Shown here: positions 18,101 to 24,020 of the stretch, one piece after another
Position numbering within the stretch: position 1 is the stretch's first letter
Layout: each line of letters begins with the position of its first letter
Source: Psychromicrobium lacuslunae
GTDB lineage: Bacteria; Actinomycetota; Actinomycetes; Actinomycetales; Micrococcaceae
Assembly: GCF_000950575.1 (NCBI RefSeq)
Contig: NZ_CP011005.1
Span: forward strand, 1-64,000
Direction of reading: 5' to 3'
DNA: 64,000 nucleotides
Notes under the pieces: model-generated
The model's input: the letters and a program-made list of their open reading frames with translations, nothing else
What the model was told of the DNA's origin: nothing
Database searches by the model: none
Translations under genes and position numbers: made by a program

Positions 18101-18858
18101 CTTCGATGCTCCAGGTTGGTGTCGATGTGCAGCGACTTGGATTGATGCTTGTGGTGGGACAACCGAAGAACACCGCCGAGTACATCCAGGCATCCTCTCG
18201 CGTCGGCCGCGATAGGAACCGACCCGGGCTAGTCGTCTCTCTAGGCAATTGGGCCCGTCCGCGTGACCTTGCCCACTATGAACAGTTCCGGCACTACCAT
18301 GAGACGTTTTACAAACAAGTCGAGGCTTTGTCTGTCACGCCGTTCTCGCCGACTTCATTGGAACGTGGCATCGACGGATTGCTCGTTAGCGCGGTTCGTG
18401 TTGTCCAAGCGGCGAGAACGGACAGTCTTTCGCCCGAGAAGCAGGCAGGGAAGATAGAGGCAGAGTACTCGGCCGTCACCGCGTTGGTGGAGCGGTTGAA
18501 TGCGCGCATTCTCGCCGCATCACCGGATGAGAGTCGAGCCAAGGAGGCCCGTGACAATTTCAAAAATCGAGTGGATAAGTGGTGTCGCCGCGTCAAACAA
18601 GCCGCTGGACTGCAGAAAATATTGGTCTATGAGCGTACCCGGGATGATAAGAGATATTTACCGTTGATCGTCAGCCCAGAAAATTACCAAGCACAAGCCG
18701 GTAGCCCGGTAGAGGCTCCGTTCAGGATCGCGAACTCAATGCGGGAGGTACAGCCGGAAATCAACATTCTGGTGTCGCCGATCGAGGAGAGGCTTTATGC
18801 GAGCCCGAGGGCGGACATCGAAGGCTGGGCACTACCCCTTGGGGAGGACGAAGAATGA
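15145..18858 (+). CDS. drmA: DISARM helicase DrmA
   Basis: A 1237-residue helicase-domain protein of the DrmA family, one of the two proteins common to all DISARM systems. DrmAB together bind and act on incoming DNA. The N-terminal 120 residues include an acidic stretch (SEADAEEDDGEDRAP). The Walker A is FFPTGGGKTEAYLGL near residue 492, a CPWCG zinc knuckle is inserted between the RecA-like lobes, the Walker B is IIQDELHLI near 745 (DELH rather than DEAH), and motif VI is QASSRVGRDRNRPGL near 1016. I prefer the ATG at 15145; a GTG at 15121 is in frame. The drmB start overlaps its stop by 4 nt. Since the cassette and recombinase intervene, it must rely on read-through or its own promoter. Confidence 0.9.
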   Translation: MSEKMDAAAPAEPGYPLDFPLDGTSFSVRENLADILERELLGPIYGENELLSISPKQLYLVGLIAPVKLTDTKSSTLDQDEAGDLDEVRLDEDGVAEGRGVPAVAADESEADAEEDDGEDRAPKQGLMIPASMGLRFQVSEDLPSFEVTASWGSYETVETGEMKPNGRPERKYRRTPVEETRTIAIASLKPGHTETIVLRDAICLRIDRYDDHEYGRVLVEIALCNDRETPLPIPTSMWMFQTKLLIDSGGDEVFLPVRDVLEQDWAEHDDEVRRLDLQYKDRLEFAIGRTCSADWVVRKGSRRATSVSTSWLPYAETPQTRAGVVEGATLSMKELASASAEELRDGLTPLISGYGAWLERQRGNAAELPAHLRETADDALWEAQRAYQRLVDGLEFVATDATALQCFQFMNRVMRDQRLASQVAEVRKSDSSLSIIQAWKDLEAAELDGEPVASWRPFQLAFILMQLRALTNPTDPLRSADLKAGVELLFFPTGGGKTEAYLGLAAYTFAIRRRQAVVQSQDGALNGGDGVSVLMRYTLRLLTAQQFQRATTLVCAAELARLEDEATWGVEPFRIGLWVGTDVSPKRFEEADEQLKKVNDGASHRLTVLQIQRCPWCGTEISPANVKGDVTSRRVLVHCGDELGRCPFSKGGGVPEGLPVLTVDEEIYRLAPAFVIATVDKFARLAREGEAASLFGYVSKRCGRHGYIHPDYTNCDVQAHPANGGHPAATVVPVDRLRPPDLIIQDELHLITGALGTAVGLFEVALETLCSWETPAGEAIKPLIVASTATVRNAVDQVRQLYGRKVEVFPPQVLDVADTFFSREVEVSQQNPGRRYLGVSAPGVRLSSAEIRLTEILLLAGQLLFDRTGIEADPYMTLVGYFNATRELAGMRRYVDDDVTSRVRSPRPKSGFPRRFGTNFGLNVAELTSRISGADIGRTLDKLGIEFDPDFDVTTAINARGAAAKAKEVVPKRDGDEPFDVVLATSMLQVGVDVQRLGLMLVVGQPKNTAEYIQASSRVGRDRNRPGLVVSLGNWARPRDLAHYEQFRHYHETFYKQVEALSVTPFSPTSLERGIDGLLVSAVRVVQAARTDSLSPEKQAGKIEAEYSAVTALVERLNARILAASPDESRAKEARDNFKNRVDKWCRRVKQAAGLQKILVYERTRDDKRYLPLIVSPENYQAQAGSPVEAPFRIANSMREVQPEINILVSPIEERLYASPRADIEGWALPLGEDEE

Positions 18859-20882
18859 CCGACCAAGTCACCGGGGTGTTACCGAGCGCAACGGATTCTC
18901 TTGACCCACTTGGCGATGTCGAGAAAGGCAAATCGAAGAATCGTGCCAAGGTCGGATCGGCTCGGCCGTCTTCATTGTTGTATACCTACGGCCCTGGTTC
19001 GATTATGGACTTGCCGAGCTTTTCAGTGATGCCAGCTGGGCTCGATGATTGGGAGTCGATCTGGAAACGCCGTGAAGAAATCGATCGGATATTCGAACCA
19101 CGACTGCTGAACGTCGTTCGTAAATATCGCGGTAATCAAGTCAGAGAGTTACGACCTTTCCCTTGGCAGCCGAAGAAAGGCCCGACATCGACGGAAGGAT
19201 CCGACCTCGGGGTCCCTGCGCGAGTGTTTCCGCAGTGGCTGCGCTGTACCCACTGCCATTACCTTGGCCCATTGTCGCGCTTCGATTACAAGAACACCCA
19301 TCCGTTTCGACCCGACCTCGCGCAGTTCACCCACAAGTGTGCGGCCAGCGGTAAAAGGGGCGGCTGGCCAGCAGTGCCGGCTCAGCACTTGCTCACCTGC
19401 ACCAATGGGCACCTTGACGAATTCCCTTACACGCTGTGGGTGCACCGTGGGAAGAAATGCCCAAATACTGAGCGCGAACCGGACTTGAAGATGTTTGATG
19501 CCAACGTCGGCAAAAGCGTTGGGTCCAGCATCAAATGCCAAGCCTGTGATGCTCGCCGCGGCATGGCGGAGGCGATGGGAGCAGCCGGACGAGAAAAGAT
19601 CCCGCAAGTCTGTCGCGGGCGTCATCCGCATCTGGGCGAGTTCTTCCCAGGGTGCGAAGCGAAACCTGCGCTGATCATGATGGGTGCCTCAAACCTTTGG
19701 TTTCCGGTAACCCAGAGCATTATCGTCATGCCGAGATCGGATGCGGAGCAGAAGGAAGTGCTTGCCGACCGACTACGTGTCGAACTCAATGTCGATGACC
19801 TAAGGACGTTTGGTGATCAGATCCCGGTTATCCGTGCGCTCGCCGGAGCACGCAACATCGACGTCACCGAGCTTGACGACGAGGATATTGCGACGATTGT
19901 TGCGAAGGCCCTCGTCCCTCCAACTGCCGAAGAAGCCTCGGAAGATAGCCATGCGGGCCGGGACCCGATCGAGTTGCTGGTCCCTGAGTGGTTATATCTC
20001 CAGCAGCCCATTTCATTTCCCGAGCAGCAGGACAGCGCAGGATTGATGGTCACAGAGATGCCACGCGGAAGGGAATTGAATCCCCTGATTAACCGCGTCG
20101 TCGGCGTGAATAAGATGAAGAAGGCCAATGCTGTTCTCGGCTTCACTCGCCTCGACGAGATGGACCGCATTAGCGATCTCCCCTCGCGCGTCGTACCTCT
20201 TACCCGCAGTAACAGGCCAACCTGGGTGCCGGCCACGGAAGACCGAGGCGAGGGCATTTTTCTGCAACTCGACCTCGACGCCGTCGACGAATGGGAACGC
20301 AGAATCGACGATCAGCCCATATCGCTCTGGACAGCGCATAAAGAAGCGCATCGCCGCAACTTTGCGCGCCGCTTCTCCGAGACCGCCGCCGAGATAGAGC
20401 CCGATGACCGGCTGCCTGATCCGCGGTATTGGCTGCTTCATACCTTTTCGCACATCCTGATTCGAGAGATGGCGATGCGCTCGGGCTATGGTGCCGCCAG
20501 TCTGACCGAACGTATTTACGCCTGGAAGGCTACTCCGGAACGCGAGGCAGCTGCTGGCCTGCTGATCTGCACGACTGCATCGGATAGCGATGGAACGCTC
20601 GGCGGTCTCGTTGCGCTCTCCGAGCCGGATAAGCTTCAAGGTATCGTCCGCGCCGCGTTACGCAGAGCCGCAAGATGTTCCTCAGACCCGATGTGCGCAC
20701 AACGCACGCCGTCGGACCCGGAGGATTTCCTCCACGGTGCGGCGTGCCACACTTGCTGCTTCGTCTCAGAGACTTCGTGTGAGAAGGCTAATCGGTTCCT
20801 CGACCGCCGCTTTATCCTCGACCTTCCGGCCCAGAACCGTTTCACTGCGCCCGGGTTCTTCGGAAGCATCTATGGCCACTGA
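18855..20882 (+). CDS. drmB: DISARM DUF1998 protein DrmB
   Basis: A 675-residue protein with the DUF1998 signature at the C-terminus: HTFSHILIREMAMRSGYG, followed about 100 residues later by the cysteine cluster CHTCCFVSETSCEKANRFLDR. Earlier CTHCHY, CTNGH and CQAC pairs are likely further zinc-binding sites. DrmB pairs with DrmA in all DISARM classes. Its ATG overlaps the drmA stop (ATGA), indicating translational coupling, and its own end overlaps drmC by 11 nt. Confidence 0.92.
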   Translation: MTDQVTGVLPSATDSLDPLGDVEKGKSKNRAKVGSARPSSLLYTYGPGSIMDLPSFSVMPAGLDDWESIWKRREEIDRIFEPRLLNVVRKYRGNQVRELRPFPWQPKKGPTSTEGSDLGVPARVFPQWLRCTHCHYLGPLSRFDYKNTHPFRPDLAQFTHKCAASGKRGGWPAVPAQHLLTCTNGHLDEFPYTLWVHRGKKCPNTEREPDLKMFDANVGKSVGSSIKCQACDARRGMAEAMGAAGREKIPQVCRGRHPHLGEFFPGCEAKPALIMMGASNLWFPVTQSIIVMPRSDAEQKEVLADRLRVELNVDDLRTFGDQIPVIRALAGARNIDVTELDDEDIATIVAKALVPPTAEEASEDSHAGRDPIELLVPEWLYLQQPISFPEQQDSAGLMVTEMPRGRELNPLINRVVGVNKMKKANAVLGFTRLDEMDRISDLPSRVVPLTRSNRPTWVPATEDRGEGIFLQLDLDAVDEWERRIDDQPISLWTAHKEAHRRNFARRFSETAAEIEPDDRLPDPRYWLLHTFSHILIREMAMRSGYGAASLTERIYAWKATPEREAAAGLLICTTASDSDGTLGGLVALSEPDKLQGIVRAALRRAARCSSDPMCAQRTPSDPEDFLHGAACHTCCFVSETSCEKANRFLDRRFILDLPAQNRFTAPGFFGSIYGH

Positions 20883-21594
20883 CTCCGATCCGTTTGTTGA
20901 ACTCGGCAGCTTCCTAAACGCGACCGAGGCGGCACGCCTTGCCCTGCAGTTCGAGATAGGCGCGCCACTCAGTGTCGCCATACGTGAGATAGCGAGTGCT
21001 CGTCGCGAGCAGGCAAAGTTGCTACTAATAGCAGCGGGTCTCACACCTCGGGATTGTGGGCGGGCCGTCAGTGTGCTGCGCGCGGTTGCTGGAGCGAAGT
21101 CCGTGCTCCGAGACGTGACTCCCGTATGGACGATGCCCGGCCACGAGGCGAACACGGGTCGACTCACCGCAGAGTTTCATCGGATCGTCGGAGAAGCACG
21201 CCAGTCGGTAACCGCAGCGACCTACAATTTCCAGAACAACTCTCAGATGCGGCGTGCCCTGAAGGCGGCCTCTGAGCGACCCGGTGTGGTGGTCACGGTC
21301 TATGTCGATGCCAGAGTTGCGAAGGCTGCCAGCGTCAAAGCGCAGCTCCCGCGGGCCACGGTGTACCAATCAGCCGTGCTTCCGAGCGGGAAAAAGGTGG
21401 TCAGCCATGCCAAGTTTGTCGTTGTAGACCATGAGCTGCTGTTCATTACCAGTGCTAACTTCAGTTACCCGGCTGAGAATCTCAACATGGAGTTCGGCCT
21501 CCTGCTTCGTGACTCGGCTCTCGCCGCCTCAATTGAGGCCACGATGACCAGCAAGCATGGCTCGCTCTACGAGCTAGTCCCCACTGCGCCATAA
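20872..21594 (+). CDS. drmC: DISARM phospholipase-D-like protein DrmC
   Basis: A 240-residue PLD-superfamily protein. One HKD motif is visible in HAKFVVVDHELLFITSANFS (His, Lys, Asp and the following Ser/Asn), so the active enzyme is probably a dimer. The N-terminal half is helical. In DISARM, DrmC is the optional PLD subunit and is reported not to be essential for protection. The start at ATG 20872 gives MATDSDPFVELG and overlaps the end of drmB; the frame is open further upstream but only in the shadow of drmB. Confidence 0.9.
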   Translation: MATDSDPFVELGSFLNATEAARLALQFEIGAPLSVAIREIASARREQAKLLLIAAGLTPRDCGRAVSVLRAVAGAKSVLRDVTPVWTMPGHEANTGRLTAEFHRIVGEARQSVTAATYNFQNNSQMRRALKAASERPGVVVTVYVDARVAKAASVKAQLPRATVYQSAVLPSGKKVVSHAKFVVVDHELLFITSANFSYPAENLNMEFGLLLRDSALAASIEATMTSKHGSLYELVPTAP

Positions 21595-21647
21595 CGAGAA
21601 ACGCTGGACGGCTATCTTCTGAATCTCGTGCGTGACCCTCCAGCAAT

Positions 21648-21688
21648 AGATGTCAATACCTTCACTTTTTTCTAAGGTACTGACATCT
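21648..21688 (+). promoter_or_regulatory. Palindromic operator before the AbiEi-like gene
   Basis: AGATGTCAATACCTT (21648-21662) and AAGGTACTGACATCT (21674-21688) are complementary at 14 of 15 positions, around an 11-nt T-rich spacer. The second arm ends 2 nt before the GTG start. AbiEi antitoxins are known to repress their operons through inverted repeats upstream, so this is most likely an autoregulatory site that has outlived its regulator. Confidence 0.65.
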
Positions 21689-21690
21689 CG

Positions 21691-22312
21691 GTGGTCACTA
21701 AGTTGGAGCGTCTGCGTGAGGTAGCGCTAGGTCAGCACGGTTTTGTCACAACGGCTCAGGCCTTAGACGAAGATGTCTCACATGCTGAGCTGTCCATAAT
21801 GGTTGCTCGCGTGAGGATCGAGCGTGCTGCCCGCGGTGTCCATCGAATACCCAGGTCTCGGAGAAGGAGTGCAACCAGAACCAGCTCGCCATTTTGTGGA
21901 CGAGCGTGCCGGAGGCCTGTCTGAGCCACGATACAGCGTCAGAGGCCTGGGATACCACCGACATCAACGCGGATCGCATCCATGTCTCCGTTGACCGGCG
22001 GCGTTTGCGTCGAAGCGACGGAGAGTGCTACGTGAACTATTACGAAGACCTCGCACCGAACCAGCTGGACTGGTGGCAAGGTATCCGTATCGTCACCGTG
22101 CCGACAACGATCGCGCAGGGAGTGCTTCGAGCCTGCCGAGCTACCTCATCAGGCAAGCGCTCGATCGGGCGGGACGTACCAGCATCCTGCTAGGCCCCGA
22201 GCGCGAAAAGTTAACAGCGGAGTGGAGGCTCGTGATGGCCCAGCGTGAACCCGCGAATCTCGCGGACGCCCTGAATAACCTCGTGCCGAAGGACAAACAG
22301 CCGCATTTGTAA
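21691..22312 (+). pseudogene. Decayed AbiEi-family type IV antitoxin
   Basis: Three frames must be joined to read a protein of the AbiEi transcriptional-regulator/antitoxin family. The first is MVTKLERLREVALGQHGFVT with the winged-helix start, up to about 21850. The second carries LAILWTSVPEACLSHDTASE and YYEDLAPNQLDWWQGIRIV to about 22130. The third carries PSYLIRQALDRAGRTS and PKDKQPHL, ending at 22312. At least two frameshifts are therefore present. No nucleotidyltransferase AbiEii toxin follows, which agrees with a dead remnant at the edge of the defence island. Similarity is recognised from family memory, not a search. Confidence 0.75.
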
Positions 22313-22627
22313 GAGTACTTAACGTTCGGATCGTGCAGGCTCAGGATCGTTTAGGTAAGGCTGAGCCGCCGCTCGTTGCGGCGACCGTCGTTTCTGCGAC
22401 TAGTCGGCGGGCGATCAGGTCACTTGATTCCCCGACTGCGACTGCATTCAGCGAAAAGAGACCCTGTCGGATGGCATTACTAACTTTTTGCTCGCGCAGC
22501 TACCTCCAGGGGAGTATTCAACGGAGCTGAGATGACTCCGCTGGCCGGATGTGCCGGTAACCAGCCACGCAGCAGACTGATGGCATCAGGTCGGGAACCG
22601 TGCTCGACCGGTCACTAAGGAGACATC
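22313..22627. other. Intergenic region at the right edge of the island
   Basis: 315 bp with no convincing gene; a 65-codon open stretch (22333-22530) lacks a ribosome site and any recognisable motif. It contains the third TACYYC-N4-GGAGTA copy (TACCTCCAGGGGAGTA, 22501-22516) and, at the same offset as on the left side of the island, TGACTCCGCT (22533-22542). It probably includes the promoter of the SHOCT gene and the former junction with the two-component operon. Confidence 0.5.
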
Positions 22628-22903
22628 ATGTTAAGTACATTGGCCGCCAACCCAGCGCTTACCGAGGCTGCTATGCACCCGGGCTGGGGTGGTTGGGGCT
22701 TTCCCTGGTTTTTAATTTTCCCCTTCGTCTGGTTGCTGCTGATCGGTTTCTTCATCTTCTTCGGCCGCCGGATCTGGTGGCGCAATAGGCTGATCAGCAA
22801 TCAACAGGGTGCCGAATCGGTGCTGCGTGAGCGCTATGCGCGCGGTGAGGTGGACGAGACGGAGTATCGAGCCCGGCTCGAGGTGTTGCGTTCCAGGACT
22901 TAG
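22628..22903 (+). CDS. Small SHOCT-domain membrane protein
   Basis: A 91-residue protein preceded by a strong AAGGAGA. One transmembrane segment (FPWFLIFPFVWLLLIGFFIF, about residues 25-45) follows a G/W-rich extracellular start (HPGWGGWG). The cytoplasmic end is a SHOCT motif (AESVLRERYARGEVDETEYR then ARLEVL). SHOCT proteins are oligomerising short tails common in envelope-stress loci. A motif shared with the promoter of the two-component operon at 3245 lies 127 bp upstream, so it may be a target of that regulator. Confidence 0.85.
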   Translation: MLSTLAANPALTEAAMHPGWGGWGFPWFLIFPFVWLLLIGFFIFFGRRIWWRNRLISNQQGAESVLRERYARGEVDETEYRARLEVLRSRT

Positions 22904-23074
22904 CAACAGGGGGGGGCAAGACCAGCTCGATGGAGGTAGCGGGGCTCATCAGCCGAGAGGTTGCCGGGCCTCGCTAACTCTGCTTTCGCCAGTAGTCATC
23001 CGGAGGACCGAGGACTAGCGTGTGGGTATGCCGCAGAGCTGTCGGCGTCTTTATCTTTCGGACAAATACCTCCC

Positions 23075-23296
23075 GGCATAGTTTTCGTACCGGTGGCCGA
23101 GAAGAAGTCAAGCAAGAACCGACTTCACTTGGATCTCGCCTGCGATAGTGCGCAGGAGCGGGAACAGCAGATTTCCCGCTTCCTCGCTGCTGGGGCCAGG
23201 CGGATAGACGTGGGCCAAGCCGCCGATGCGAGCTGGGATGTTTTTGCCGATCCGGAGGGTAACGAGTTCTGCATGCTCTCGGCACGACAGTATTAG
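23075..23296 (+). pseudogene. VOC/glyoxalase-like protein, C-terminal remnant
   Basis: The frame ending at 23296 reads GIVFVPVAEKKSSKNRLHLD and then WDVFADPEGNEFCMLS, the second half of a glyoxalase-like VOC-fold protein, with the DPEGNEFC metal-site strand. The N-terminal half, which should contain the GFY/FW..LLG part, cannot be found upstream in any frame, and the sequence before 23075 does not resemble the family. It is probably a truncated gene; no start codon with a ribosome site is visible. Confidence 0.65.
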
Positions 23297-23311
23297 CTGT
23301 GCATGCTCACA

Positions 23312-23338
23312 GCAAGTTTGCACTTAGTGCAAACTTGC
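23312..23338 (+). promoter_or_regulatory. Palindromic operator of the TetR regulator
   Basis: GCAAGTTTGCAC-TTA-GTGCAAACTTGC is a perfect 12-bp inverted repeat around 3 nt, ending 9 bp before the TetR start. A partial second copy (TTGCACTTAGTG, 23334-23345) overlaps it. The symmetry, length and place are those of a TetR-family autoregulatory operator. Confidence 0.85.
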
Positions 23339-23347
23339 ACTTAGTGT

Positions 23348-23992
23348 ATGTATGTGACCCAGCTGATTGAACCCACGAATCGTCGTGAACTGAATAAGGC
23401 AGCGACTCGGGAAGCCATTGTGGTCGCTTCGCTCGCCTTGCTGCGAGAGCGTGGTCTGAATAAATTCACCGTCGAGGATGTGGCTGCTGCCGCGGGAATC
23501 TCGCGTCGCACATTTTTCAATTATTTCTCTTCGGCGGAGGCCGCCATTGCTTCCACCACCGAAGGATTTCTCGATCAAGTGATCGGCGAGTTCGCTCAAC
23601 GCCCACTCGAGGAGTCATTGCTTGAGGCCGCGCTGCAGGCTTTGCGGGCACTCATTGATCCGGCCCGGCTGGCCACAGTGGCCGAGGTCTACAGCCTGAC
23701 CGAGGCACATGACGCGGTTGGCCGGTTCCAATCAGAAGTGTGGAGTGACTGCGAGGCGAAACTCGTGGTGGCCGCACAACCGCGGGTCGATCCGGAGGCC
23801 AACCCGCTTTATATCCGGGCGCTTGTCGGTTCCATCATGGCCTGTGGAAAAGCCGCGATGGAGATTTGGTTCTCGCGTCATGGCACGGCCATCAATGAGG
23901 CCACCCTGAAAGATCTACGAAACTTACTTATCGAAGCCATTGGTCATTTGCGTGACGGCTTCGTGCTCAACGAACCCACTAAAGCTCACTGA
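23348..23992 (+). CDS. TetR/AcrR-family transcriptional repressor
   Basis: A 214-residue regulator. The N-terminal helix-turn-helix is clear: REAIVVASLALLRERG, then TVEDVAAAAGISRRTFFNYF at about residues 40-60. The C-terminal ligand domain is unspecific. Start ATG at 23348 lies 9 bp after a perfect 27-bp palindrome, so the gene is likely self-repressing; there is no Shine-Dalgarno. The MMPL exporter gene begins 28 nt downstream, so this repressor probably controls export of a lipid or drug, with the inducer unknown. Confidence 0.92.
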   Translation: MYVTQLIEPTNRRELNKAATREAIVVASLALLRERGLNKFTVEDVAAAAGISRRTFFNYFSSAEAAIASTTEGFLDQVIGEFAQRPLEESLLEAALQALRALIDPARLATVAEVYSLTEAHDAVGRFQSEVWSDCEAKLVVAAQPRVDPEANPLYIRALVGSIMACGKAAMEIWFSRHGTAINEATLKDLRNLLIEAIGHLRDGFVLNEPTKAH

Positions 23993-24020
23993 AAAAGACT
24001 GATAAAGAACGGATAGCCTG

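Noticed and set aside
20590-20871. Longer DrmC start within drmB
   Set aside because: The upstream part is an out-of-frame reading of the conserved drmB C-terminus; the PLD protein begins at 20872.
5269-21594. BREX (PglX/PglZ) or Zorya-type system
   Set aside because: The large methylase resembles PglX in form, but PglZ, BrxC and BrxL are absent, while DrmA, DrmB (DUF1998) and DrmC (PLD) are all present, which defines DISARM.
22333-22530. 65-codon open frame right of the AbiEi remnant
   Set aside because: It has no ribosome site or motif and is not the expected AbiEii toxin.
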